From a virus, in the IMG/VR virus record IMGVR_UViG_3300015371_003138, positions 1 to 24,921 of that record: 24,921 nucleotides of DNA, one strand, 5' to 3'. The position numbers and the translations under genes are program-made. Under the pieces are notes generated by a model, which saw nothing but the letters and a program-made list of their open reading frames with translations, made no database searches and was not told the origin of the DNA. Of the stretch, positions 6,283-14,067 are shown piece after piece. Within the stretch, counting starts at the first letter, position 1. The number at the start of each line of letters is the position of its first letter.

Positions 6283-7659
6283 ATGCGAGAGAAGAGTCCT
6301 TCTGCGCCGACTCTGGTCATCGAAATGAGGCCGGTCGGCGCATTGCAACCCGATTCCAGGAACGCGCGCCTGCATCCGGAGCGTCACATCAAGCAGCTCG
6401 CCACGAGCATTGAAGCGTTCGGCTTCAACTGTCCGCTGCTGATTGATCGCGACGATCGTGTGATCGCCGGTCACGGGCGCCTGCTGGCGGTCAAGCACTT
6501 GGGTTGGCAGGAGGTGCCGATCATCCGGCTGGAGCACCTGACGCCGGAGCAAGTCCGCGCCTACGCTATTGCCGATAACCGACTCTGCGACGTGTCGACC
6601 TGGGACGAGCGCCTGCTCGGAGAGAATCTGAAAGAGCTCGCCGACGCGGATCTGAACTTCGACCTCGACGCCATCGGCTTCGATCTCCCGGAGATCGATC
6701 TGTTGATCCAGAGCCTGGGTGATGTCTCCGACGAACCTGACGACTCATCGAACATCGCTCCGGAAGGCCCGCCGGTCTCGGTCCTCGGCGATGTCTGGCG
6801 ACTCGGGCGACACCGGATCATTTGCGGCAACGCGTTGGAGCCAGAGACTTACAGGGACTTACTGGGCACTGCACGCGCGGCGATGACGTTTACGGATCCG
6901 CCGTACAACGTCCAGATCGACGGGCATGTCAGCGGCAAGGGGACGATCCAGCATCGCGAGTTCGCCATGGCCAGTGGCGAGATGTCGTCGCACGAATTTA
7001 CCGTGTTTCTGACGCAGTTCCTCGGCATGGCCAAGATGCACTGCGTCGATGGGGCACTCATCTATGCATGTATGGACTGGCGCCATGCGCGGGAGCTGAT
7101 CGCCGCCGGAGATGCGCAACAGCTCGACCTGAAGAATACCTGCGTGTGGGACAAGGGGTGCGGCGGCATGGGGTCGCTCTACCGCAGCCAACACGAACTT
7201 GTCTTCGTCTACAAGTCCGGCAATGGACCCCATACCAATAACGTGCAACTCGGCAAGTTCGGGCGCAACCGAACGAACGTGTGGTCGTATCCTGGCGTGA
7301 ACTCGTTTGCGCGCGAAACAGGCGAGGGCAACCTCTTGGCAATGCATCCCACGGTCAAGCCCGTGGCGTTGGTCGCGGACGCCATCCTGGATGCCTCGAA
7401 TCGCGGCGATATCGTGTTGGATCCATTCCTTGGGAGCGGCACCACCGTCATCGCGGCCGAGAAGACGGGCCGCGCCTGCATGGGCATCGAACTGGACCCG
7501 CGTTACGTCGACACGTCGATTCGGCGTTGGCAACGCTTGACCGGTCAGCGCGCGCTGCATGAAGCCACTAGCAAGTCATTCGATGCGCTCGCTCAGCAAC
7601 GAGCAGACGTTGGTCCGTTGGAAGCGCCAGAGGTTGCATGCATCGAGGAGGGGACATGA
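6283..7659 (+). CDS. ParB/Srx domain fused to beta-class DNA methyltransferase
   Basis: This 458-residue fusion begins with a ParB-like nuclease/NTPase domain (about 10-105; PDSRNARLHPERHIKQLA, then RVIAGHGRLLAVKHLGW). It continues into an N4-cytosine or N6-adenine methyltransferase. Motif order is beta class: TDPPYN with Asp205 first (motif IV), and LDPFLGSGTT at 379-388 later (motif I, SAM binding). HPTVKPV precedes motif I as usual. The target-recognition region lies between. It should methylate a specific DNA site using SAM. Such fusions are common in prophages and mobile elements, usually without a cognate nuclease, and may protect phage DNA or influence replication. AAAGGAG precedes the ATG at a good distance. 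The stop overlaps the DUF5681 start (ATGA), so the packaging-like genes are translated with it. Confidence 0.95.
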   Translation: MREKSPSAPTLVIEMRPVGALQPDSRNARLHPERHIKQLATSIEAFGFNCPLLIDRDDRVIAGHGRLLAVKHLGWQEVPIIRLEHLTPEQVRAYAIADNRLCDVSTWDERLLGENLKELADADLNFDLDAIGFDLPEIDLLIQSLGDVSDEPDDSSNIAPEGPPVSVLGDVWRLGRHRIICGNALEPETYRDLLGTARAAMTFTDPPYNVQIDGHVSGKGTIQHREFAMASGEMSSHEFTVFLTQFLGMAKMHCVDGALIYACMDWRHARELIAAGDAQQLDLKNTCVWDKGCGGMGSLYRSQHELVFVYKSGNGPHTNNVQLGKFGRNRTNVWSYPGVNSFARETGEGNLLAMHPTVKPVALVADAILDASNRGDIVLDPFLGSGTTVIAAEKTGRACMGIELDPRYVDTSIRRWQRLTGQRALHEATSKSFDALAQQRADVGPLEAPEVACIEEGT

Positions 7660-8060
7660 GTAAGAAGAAGTCGGACTACGTGGTGGGCTATGCGAAGCCG
7701 CCTCAACATTCTCGCTTTCAGCCTGGACAGTCGGGGAATCCAAAAGGGCGGCCGAAGGGCTCGTTGAACTTGGCTACCTCCGTCAACCGCGCGCTCAGGG
7801 AGAAGGTCGTCGTCATCGAGAACGGCAAGCGTAAAGCGATCACCAAGCTCGATGCAGCGCTTACGCAGATGACAAATCGTGCGGTCAAGGGCGATGCCAA
7901 GGCGATGCAGCAAATGCTGAGCATCGCTCATCTAGTCGGTGTGGAAACTCCCGTTGGAACTCCGGCCTTGGATGCGAATGACGCAGCGGTCATGGCGAGT
8001 TTGGCGCGGCGCCTCGGCATTCCGACACAAAAGAAGGATTCGATGAATGACCCGCACTGA
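7656..8060 (+). CDS. DUF5681 family protein
   Basis: This 134-residue basic protein starts at ATG 7656 behind GAGGAGGGG and overlaps the methyltransferase stop by 4 bases. It has the DUF5681 hallmark near its start: HSRFQPGQSGNPKGRPKGS, residues about 18-36. A helical region with KVVVIENGKRKAITKLDAAL and a run of small residues follow. The GRPKGS segment resembles an AT-hook-like DNA contact. The family often sits directly before terminase large-subunit genes, where it may act as a small-terminase-like or packaging accessory protein. That role is inferred from position, not demonstrated as far as I know. Confidence 0.88.
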   Translation: MSKKKSDYVVGYAKPPQHSRFQPGQSGNPKGRPKGSLNLATSVNRALREKVVVIENGKRKAITKLDAALTQMTNRAVKGDAKAMQQMLSIAHLVGVETPVGTPALDANDAAVMASLARRLGIPTQKKDSMNDPH

Positions 8061-8090
8061 ACCACGCCTTCCCCCTTCCAGGAGCAAGCC

Positions 8091-9545
8091 ATGAACCTGA
8101 CCCAAGACGAATTCGACGTGCTGCTGCGCAATGACCTGACGACTTTCATTGCCCGCACGTTCACGCACCTCGATCCCCAAACAACGTATTCCCACAATTG
8201 GCACATTGATCTGCTGGCCGATAGGCTGACGCAGGTCTACCAAGGTAATCTGCGGCGTCTAATCATCACCGTACCCCCGCGCAGCCTGAAATCCATCTGC
8301 GCCTCGGTCAGCTTTCCGGCGTGGGTGTTGGGCAAGGAGCCGTCCAGGCGGATCATCTGCGCCAGTTACGGCCAAGAACTGTCCAATAAGCTGGCCCGCG
8401 ACACCGCGGCGGTCATGTCGTCAGATTGGTACCAGCGGGCTTTTGCGACTCGGCTCGCCGCGCAGCGCTCGGCGGCGGCGGACTTCGAGACCACCCAGCG
8501 GGGTGGTCGAATGGCGACCTCGGTCGGCGGCGTGCTGACGGGTCGCGGCGGCGACATCATCATCATCGACGATCCGGTCAAGCCTGATGAGGCCTTGTCC
8601 GAGGCGCAGCGCCAAGCCGCCAACGACTGGTTTGACAACACGCTCTACACCCGCCTCAACGACAAGCGCACCGGTGCGATCGTAATCATCATGCAGCGGC
8701 TGCATCTGGACGATCTGGTCGGCCACGTCCTGGAGAAGGAGGCGTGGGAAGTCGTCAATCTCCCGGCGATTGCGCAGGAGGACGAGACCTGGAACTACGG
8801 CACGCTCGTTGGTAGGAACCGCTACCTGCGTCCCGCAGGTGAGTTGCTGCATCCGGATCGTGAGCCGCGAGAGGTGCTAGATGGACTTCGCAGCGCGCTC
8901 GGGGAATACAGCTTCTCGGCGCAGTACCTGCAGGCGCCGGTCCCGCTGGGGGGCGGCATCGTCAAGGCGGAATGGCTGTCGTATTACGCGCCAGCCGAGA
9001 AACCGGAGAAGTTCGACACGATCGTCCAGAGCTGGGATACCGCGAACAAAGAGAGTGAGCTTGCGGACTACAGCGTCTGCACCACGTGGGGCGTGAAGAA
9101 CAAGAACATGTATCTGCTGCATGTCCTGCGGAAGCGCATGAGCTATCCGGACCTGAAGCGCGCGGTGGTGGCCCAAGCAGAAGCATGGAATGCGCGCGCA
9201 GTCCTGATCGAGGACAAGGCCTCAGGCATCCAGTTGGTCCAGGAGCTGCGGGAGACCTTGTCGCGCGTGAAAGGCATCAAGTGCGAAGGCGACAAGTTGA
9301 TGCGCATGCTGGCGCAAACGCCGGAAATCGAGAATGGCCATTTGCTGCTGCCGAAGGATGCACATTGGCTGCCCGACTATGTGCAGGAGCTGACGACGTT
9401 CCCGAAGGGCAAGTACGACGACCAGGTTGATTCCACAGCGCAGGCGTTGAAGTGGATCACTGGCGAGGGCAGGGAGCCGGGCCTGCTGGTGTACTACCGA
9501 CAGGAATGCGAACGACTCGGAATTCAACTGCCACCGCGCACATAA
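8091..9545 (+). CDS. terL: Phage terminase large subunit
   Basis: This 484-residue protein has both halves of a terminase. The ATPase half has a deviant Walker A TVPPRSLKS (60-68), a Walker B run DIIIIDDP (155-162) and a coupling segment IIMQRLHLDDLVGHV. The RNase H-like nuclease half includes QSWDTA, VLIEDKASG and the final GKYDDQVDSTAQAL acidic cluster. The protein should package or cut concatemeric DNA for a phage-like particle. AGGAG lies 6 bases before the ATG. No portal, protease, capsid or tail gene follows; the next genes are a restriction-modification island on the other strand. The gene looks intact, so it may serve a satellite-like element that borrows a helper's particle, or it may be a recent remnant. 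Confidence 0.95.
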   Translation: MNLTQDEFDVLLRNDLTTFIARTFTHLDPQTTYSHNWHIDLLADRLTQVYQGNLRRLIITVPPRSLKSICASVSFPAWVLGKEPSRRIICASYGQELSNKLARDTAAVMSSDWYQRAFATRLAAQRSAAADFETTQRGGRMATSVGGVLTGRGGDIIIIDDPVKPDEALSEAQRQAANDWFDNTLYTRLNDKRTGAIVIIMQRLHLDDLVGHVLEKEAWEVVNLPAIAQEDETWNYGTLVGRNRYLRPAGELLHPDREPREVLDGLRSALGEYSFSAQYLQAPVPLGGGIVKAEWLSYYAPAEKPEKFDTIVQSWDTANKESELADYSVCTTWGVKNKNMYLLHVLRKRMSYPDLKRAVVAQAEAWNARAVLIEDKASGIQLVQELRETLSRVKGIKCEGDKLMRMLAQTPEIENGHLLLPKDAHWLPDYVQELTTFPKGKYDDQVDSTAQALKWITGEGREPGLLVYYRQECERLGIQLPPRT

Positions 9546-9556
9546 AGTGAAACCGG

Positions 9557-9588
9557 AAGGCCGGGGCCGCCAGTCGCGGCCCGGCCTT
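9557..9588 (+). terminator. Terminator-like hairpin after terL
   Basis: AAGGCCGGGGCCGC (9557-9570) and GCGGCCCGGCCTT (9576-9588) pair with one bulged G around a 5-base loop, 12 bases after the terminase stop. No long T-run follows, so its strength is uncertain. Confidence 0.6.
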
Positions 9589-9674
9589 GCCGGCGATCAA
9601 AACTCGGGCAAGTTTTCTAGGTTGTCGCGTGCTTGGCCGTGAAGCACCAAAAACGGGCGCGCAATGTGCATTAC

Positions 9675-9689
9675 AGTCGACGGTCGACT
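9675..9689. repeat. Palindrome AGTCGAC-g-GTCGACT
   Basis: A perfect 7-bp dyad with a single central base overlaps the stop codon of the vsr gene (9688-9690, minus strand). It lies at the border between the phage-like module and the restriction-modification island. Function unknown; a protein-binding site or recombination scar are possibilities. Confidence 0.5.
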
Positions 9690-10179
9690 AGGCATCAACA
9701 TTATCGCTCTCCACCTTGGCGTGTTTGCCTCCACCGCCTCTGATTTCGATCGTTGGTGAGCTTTCGCCTAGCCACTGAGCCACATCGAGCGCGACCTCGT
9801 TCGCGTTAGCCAACTTGCCGCGTAAAGCGCACTCCCACACCACGGCGATTCGCCAACCCAAGGCAGATAGGGCCTGCTCGTTTCGGTTATCGATTGCGCG
9901 ATTACGTTCGATCTTCGCCAGCCAGAACTCGGGGCGAGTGGCAGGCACCTTAAACAACGGACAATCATGGCCATGCCAGAAGCATCCGTGGACAAAGACT
10001 ACTGCCTTGTAGCGGGGCAAGTAGATATCCGGTTTGCCTGGAAGATTTCGCTCATGGAGGCGGTAACGGAAGCCGAGGGCGTGCAGTGCCCGGCGTAACA
10101 CCATCTCCGGCTTGGTGTTCGCGGAGCGGATGCCAGACATCATCCGGCTCCGTACCTCGGCTGACACGACATCTGCCAT
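9688..10179 (-). CDS. vsr: Very short patch repair endonuclease Vsr
   Basis: This 163-residue protein is a near-canonical Vsr. The catalytic KPD has Asp51, matching the residue number in E. coli Vsr, and FVHGCFWHGH places His64, Phe67, Trp68 and His69 in the known metal-binding and mismatch-intercalating positions. SRMMSGIRSANTKPE and a Cys/His zinc site (Cys66, His71, Cys73) also fit. It nicks beside T:G mismatches that arise when 5-methylcytosine deaminates. It begins 6 bases after the methyltransferase stop and has no good ribosome binding site of its own, which implies translational coupling. The C-terminus is slightly extended with a Gly-rich tail. Some Vsr-fold proteins serve as the restriction nuclease itself, so that remains a second option. 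Confidence 0.95.
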   Translation of the reverse strand: MADVVSAEVRSRMMSGIRSANTKPEMVLRRALHALGFRYRLHERNLPGKPDIYLPRYKAVVFVHGCFWHGHDCPLFKVPATRPEFWLAKIERNRAIDNRNEQALSALGWRIAVVWECALRGKLANANEVALDVAQWLGESSPTIEIRGGGGKHAKVESDNVDA

Positions 10180-10185
10180 GACGAT

Positions 10186-11445
10186 CTACGCGGCCACGTT
10201 CAATCGGGGCTGCATGACTCCACCGGCCTCCCGGCCTTTCAGTTCGACGATTCGGGGCGCCATGATTTTGGCGACTGCTTCCATCACGTCCACCACAACG
10301 CTATTGCCAAACTGTTTGTAGGCCTGCGTGTCGCTCACGACGATCTCAAAGTCATCGGGAAAACCCATGAGGCGCGCGCATTCGCGCGGCGTGAGTCGCC
10401 GGGGCCGTTTCCCCTTGCCGCGATAAATCAGAATCTCACTGCCATCCTTGTAATAGCGGGCCGAGAGCGTACGGGTATAACGGTGCTCTCCAGGCTTAAC
10501 AAGTCCATATCCAAATCCATTTCCCGCCGCCTGGTGTTTGGCCGCATAGCTCTTGAGGTACGTCCATAAGTTCTCGGTGAGAACATATTTTGGATTCACC
10601 TTGGACAATGGCCCGGAAGTGAAGGGGCCCTCGGCCGGCTCGCTGCCATCTTCGGGGTGCAGGATCTGTGTGATGTCTGGCCCTTGTTCGGGAAGCCGCA
10701 AATCCTCCCAAGTGAAATCTGTGTTGTCTCGGAAACCGACGATAAGAATTCGCTCCCGGTGCTGCGGCACGAAGTGCTTTGCGTCAACAACTTTGTAGTG
10801 AATCCTGTAGCCCAGCTTGTTCTCCAGAACATCCCTGATTACGCGGAACGTGTTCCCTTTGTCGTGGCTGACCAGATTCTTGACATTTTCAAGCAAGAAC
10901 GCCTTGGGGCGCTTTGCGGCGATGATTCGCTCAATGTCGAAGAACAGAGTCCCTTGCGTCGTACAGTCAAATCCATGAGGACGACCTAGCGCATTCTTCT
11001 TGCTCACGCCGGCCAGTGAAAATGGCTGGCACGGGAAGCCCGCCAGCAACACGTCGTGATCCGGTACGTCGTTCGCGTCCACCTGGGTGATGTCACCGAC
11101 GATCGGATGATGCTCACCGAAATGGTTCCTATATGTCCGGCATGACCATTCATTCCATTCGCTGGTGAACACGCATCTGCCGCCCGCTCTCTCGAACCCC
11201 ATTCGAATGCCGCCGATCCCCGCGAAAAGATCAATGAACGAGAAGGCGGAATCTTCGGCCTGAGCCGACTTGCTGACCCCAAGGATTTCCTGGAGAGCAG
11301 GTACGACCATCGGCGGGCAGCGCGTTTCGCCGCGCTCCCACCTCGAGATGGTGCGGGAGGTGGTCTGCAGGCGCTCGGCGACCCTCTGCTGAGTCATCAG
11401 CTGGCGAACCTTAAGAAGGAGGTCGCGAGGACTCAATTGGCTCAT
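10186..11445 (-). CDS. DNA cytosine-5 methyltransferase with N-terminal HTH
   Basis: This 419-residue protein joins an XRE-like helix-turn-helix (about 8-58; TQQRVAERLQTTSRTISRWERGE) to a complete cytosine-5 methyltransferase. Visible motifs are I, DLFAGIGG (72-79); IV, GFPCQPFS with catalytic Cys139; VI, ENVK (186-189); VIII, QHRER (228-232); and X, QFGNSVV near the C-terminus. The recognition region lies between about 240 and 340. It would protect host DNA from the divergent restriction genes. Methyltransferases with an N-terminal HTH often repress their own promoter and sometimes the restriction genes. Here a GACAG-T-CTGTC dyad lies 25 bases upstream of the start. AGAGG precedes the ATG. 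The vsr gene follows directly. Confidence 0.96.
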   Translation of the reverse strand: MSQLSPRDLLLKVRQLMTQQRVAERLQTTSRTISRWERGETRCPPMVVPALQEILGVSKSAQAEDSAFSFIDLFAGIGGIRMGFERAGGRCVFTSEWNEWSCRTYRNHFGEHHPIVGDITQVDANDVPDHDVLLAGFPCQPFSLAGVSKKNALGRPHGFDCTTQGTLFFDIERIIAAKRPKAFLLENVKNLVSHDKGNTFRVIRDVLENKLGYRIHYKVVDAKHFVPQHRERILIVGFRDNTDFTWEDLRLPEQGPDITQILHPEDGSEPAEGPFTSGPLSKVNPKYVLTENLWTYLKSYAAKHQAAGNGFGYGLVKPGEHRYTRTLSARYYKDGSEILIYRGKGKRPRRLTPRECARLMGFPDDFEIVVSDTQAYKQFGNSVVVDVMEAVAKIMAPRIVELKGREAGGVMQPRLNVAA

Positions 11446-11469
11446 GCATTGCCTCTGGGTATTTTTCCG

Positions 11470-11480
11470 GACAGTCTGTC
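11470..11480. promoter_or_regulatory. GACAG-t-CTGTC dyad, candidate methyltransferase operator
   Basis: An 11-base perfect dyad sits 25 bases before the methyltransferase start and overlaps its putative -10 box. Its symmetry suits a dimer of the XRE-like N-terminal domain of that methyltransferase, giving autoregulation. The link to the protein is inferred. Confidence 0.5.
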
Positions 11481-11501
11481 TGACGAGATTCCCCCGGTCA
11501 A
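11473..11501 (-). promoter_or_regulatory. Candidate promoter for the methyltransferase-vsr operon
   Basis: On the minus strand TTGACC (11496-11501) is followed after 17 bases by CAGACT (11473-11478), a weak -10 that keeps the key A and T positions. The -10 lies inside the GACAG-t-CTGTC dyad, so bound repressor would block it. Confidence 0.4.
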
Positions 11502-11733
11502 CAGGCTAAGTGGGCGCCAAGGGGCTGGTGGAAGCGGGGAAGGCGCGGCATGCCTAAGGCATCATGGGCCGTCATCGTCATGAAGGCTGATCTCACCTGC
11601 CGAGATGCAGGACTCCGACCATGTGCCTGGTCGAGGGCGAGCACCTGGACGCGTGTTTAGTCCGAGTGCCAGAATGCTTTGGGGTTCTGGCTTCGTGTAC
11701 CGGTGGCAGGGGTGATTTTCGGTAGGGAGCGAC

Positions 11734-13638
11734 GTGACGGGGCGGGTGAATCAATTTCCACGATGGGAACGGCGCGACAGGGCGCTCTTTCTCGTAGATG
11801 CAGAAGGGACTGAGGTCCATTCGACGGCGGATGATATTTATCGCGCCCTGGTCGAACGACAGCCCATTGAGGGAATGGTCGAGGGTCGCGCTCCCCCAGG
11901 CCTCAAGTTCTCCCGGTACCCCCTGATTCCCGCGCTTGTGCTGGAATTGAATGAAGACGGACACCCCGAACTTACTCTGCGAGGGCAAAGTCGGGGGACG
12001 GTGGAAGCACTATCAGTTGTCGATCTTGCCCGTGGCCATGTAGCACTGGGAGACACCTGGTATCCGATTGACGCAGTTGTTTCGTCGGAAATCGCTGAAC
12101 TGTTGAAGGACGCCTCCGCCGCACTCGGCGCGTGCTCACTGCAAACCTTTCTCCGCATGCGCACGATGGCTGCGGCAGATGGTCCAGTGGAAGATCTGAT
12201 CGGCGACAGGTCAGTTTCCCCTCTCGCTTTTACCCCTTCCGGCGACGACCAGCCTCGCGTTGACGCCAGGCTCTATCCCTATCAGCTTGCTGGCTGGCGC
12301 TGGTTGCGTTTCATTCGCGCCGAAGGCTTGGGCGGTCTGCTTGCAGACGAGATGGGCTTGGGCAAGACCCTGCAGGTTATCGCCGCGATCCGTGATCCTG
12401 GCGCGGATGCCCGCGGGCCATGCCTGATAGTCGCTCCCGGGTCGCTTCTGGAGAACTGGCGGAGGGAGTTCGCGCGATTCGCGCCAACGCTGAGCACGCT
12501 AAAGCACCATGGGCACTCCCGCACTGGGCGCCCTGCCGAACTGCAAGAGTACGACGTGGTGATCACGTCCTATGAAAATGTAGTTCGGGACAACAGCCTG
12601 CTCAACATGATTGAGTGGGACATGGTCGTGCTCGACGAGGCGCAGTTCATCCGGAACCCAGACGCGCAGAGAACCAGGGCCGCCAAGCGCCTACGTCGCC
12701 GCGTGGGGATTGCCGTGACCGGCACTCCCGTTGAAAACCGCCTGCTGGACCTGTGGTCCATAATCGATTTCGTGCTTCCCAACCAGCTGGGAGACCGCCA
12801 GTCATTCGAGGCAAATGTCCACGATGATGTGGAAAGCGCAAGCCGCCTTGAGTCCGAAGTCTCACCTTTCATGTTGCGTCGCCGCCTGGCGGATGTGGCC
12901 CAGGATTTGCCGGAACGGATTGACATTCCCCAAGTCATCGATCTCTCCGAAGAAGAAGCAGTCCTCTATGACGAAACGCGAGATCGAATTGCGAACGAAT
13001 ACGGCGCAGCGGCCACGCTAGTAGCGCTGACCGAGTTGCGCCAGTTCTGCGCTCATCCGGAGCTGCTACTCAAGAATGCCGAGAGTGACCCACTGCGTTT
13101 CAGCAAGTTCCAGCGCCTTGACGAGATCCTGCGGGAAATCTTCCAAAGAAACGAAAAGGTCTTGGTCTTTACCTCGTTCACGGGTATGGCCGACATGATT
13201 GCCGAGCACGTGAAGTTCTCCCTGCACGCCTTCGTGGGAATTATCGACGGGCGTCTTCCGATCGATGAACGTCAGCCTCTCATCGACCATTTTTTTGCTG
13301 TGCAGGGGGCTGCCGCGCTCGTCCTCAACCCGCGTGCGGGTGGCGCCGGCCTAAATATCACCGCGGCCAACCATGTAATTCACTACAACCCGGAGTGGAA
13401 TCCCGCCCTCGAGGATCAGGCCTCGGCTCGCGCCCACCGACGAGGTCAGGAGTTGCCTGTGACGATCCATCGCCTCGTAGCAGCCGATACGGTCGAGGAT
13501 GTGATTGCCGAACGTCTTCAGCGAAAGCGCGCAATTGCAGACACTGCCGTCGTGGGCGTCGCCGGCAAGGACGACGACTACGCAGATATCATTTCGGCGC
13601 TAAGCCGTTCGCCGTCACGCAAGAAATTGGGGTCCTGA
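11734..13638 (+). CDS. SNF2/SWI2-type ATPase (DEAQ helicase-like)
   Basis: This 634-residue protein starts at GTG 11734, with AGGGAG 4 bases upstream. After an N-terminal region of about 170 residues unique to this subgroup, it has a full Snf2 motor. LYPYQLAGWRWL precedes Walker A DEMGLGKT (205-212). The second RecA-like motif is DEAQ (301-304), followed by VTGTPVENRLLDLWSI, then LVFTSFTGM, NPRAGGAGLNITAANHV and QASARAHRRGQ (562-572). Such motors translocate on duplex DNA and remodel bound proteins. In R-M operons they likely move the restriction complex to tell modified from unmodified DNA. The stop shares one base with the next start (TGATG), so the five-gene operon is tightly coupled from here. 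It is divergent from the methyltransferase. Confidence 0.95.
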   Translation: MTGRVNQFPRWERRDRALFLVDAEGTEVHSTADDIYRALVERQPIEGMVEGRAPPGLKFSRYPLIPALVLELNEDGHPELTLRGQSRGTVEALSVVDLARGHVALGDTWYPIDAVVSSEIAELLKDASAALGACSLQTFLRMRTMAAADGPVEDLIGDRSVSPLAFTPSGDDQPRVDARLYPYQLAGWRWLRFIRAEGLGGLLADEMGLGKTLQVIAAIRDPGADARGPCLIVAPGSLLENWRREFARFAPTLSTLKHHGHSRTGRPAELQEYDVVITSYENVVRDNSLLNMIEWDMVVLDEAQFIRNPDAQRTRAAKRLRRRVGIAVTGTPVENRLLDLWSIIDFVLPNQLGDRQSFEANVHDDVESASRLESEVSPFMLRRRLADVAQDLPERIDIPQVIDLSEEEAVLYDETRDRIANEYGAAATLVALTELRQFCAHPELLLKNAESDPLRFSKFQRLDEILREIFQRNEKVLVFTSFTGMADMIAEHVKFSLHAFVGIIDGRLPIDERQPLIDHFFAVQGAAALVLNPRAGGAGLNITAANHVIHYNPEWNPALEDQASARAHRRGQELPVTIHRLVAADTVEDVIAERLQRKRAIADTAVVGVAGKDDDYADIISALSRSPSRKKLGS

Positions 13639-14054
13639 TGGAGCGTCAGATCGCAAAGTTGCTCAGTGCCAATGACACCGGCGAAACAGGTGGGCATCAG
13701 GCGGGGATTCTGATTCCTCGAGACAATCAACTGCTGTCTTTTTTTCCCGCCCTTGATCCTGGCGTGCTGAACCCGCGATGCCACATCCGCTTCGTGGACG
13801 AAACAGGAACGTTCTGGGAATTCGCCTTTATCTATTACAACAACAAGTTTTTTGGGGGCACCAGAAACGAGTACCGGCTGACGCGAATGACAAAGTTCAT
13901 CAGGCAGGCGGGTCTGGTGCAGGGGGATGATCTCGTGCTAACGGAAAACAACGGCAGGTACCGCGTCAACGTTCGCCGGAAGAGAGACGCATCCGCGCAG
14001 CAGAGTGGTGTCCTCAAACTGGGAAGTGGTTGGCGTGTCGTCAAACTAGGTTGA
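13638..14054 (+). CDS. EcoRII-N/B3-like DNA-binding protein
   Basis: This 138-residue protein starts at ATG 13638, overlapping the SNF2 stop by one base. LLSANDTGETGGHQAGILIP (8-27) and NKFFGGTRNEYRLTRMTKF match what I know of the EcoRII N-terminal effector-binding domain, a DNA-binding pseudobarrel related to plant B3 and NgoFVII C-terminal domains. A GDDLVL strand and a basic C-terminus follow. There is no nuclease catalytic motif, so this is a stand-alone recognition subunit, possibly giving sequence specificity to the GHKL/HNH restriction machinery. In EcoRII the domain is fused to the nuclease, so separation into its own gene is notable. Fold assignment is by motif memory and moderately sure. 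Confidence 0.8.
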   Translation: MERQIAKLLSANDTGETGGHQAGILIPRDNQLLSFFPALDPGVLNPRCHIRFVDETGTFWEFAFIYYNNKFFGGTRNEYRLTRMTKFIRQAGLVQGDDLVLTENNGRYRVNVRRKRDASAQQSGVLKLGSGWRVVKLG

Positions 14055-14067
14055 TAAGGGGATTGCA

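Larger units (their letters stand above)
11446..11733. other. Divergent intergenic region of the restriction-modification island
   Basis: This gap separates the methyltransferase and SNF2 ATPase genes. It holds the operator and promoter candidates at 11470-11501. Further right is an inverted repeat GCCAGAA (11668-11674)/TTCTGGC (11685-11691) with a 10-base loop, which would lie in the 5' leader of the SNF2 operon. I see no gene in it. Confidence 0.6.

Noticed and set aside
5503-6552. Long minus-strand open frame (349 codons)
   Set aside because: It spans the 5647 gene, its promoter and the start of the ParB-methyltransferase gene; no motif, so treated as a shadow frame.
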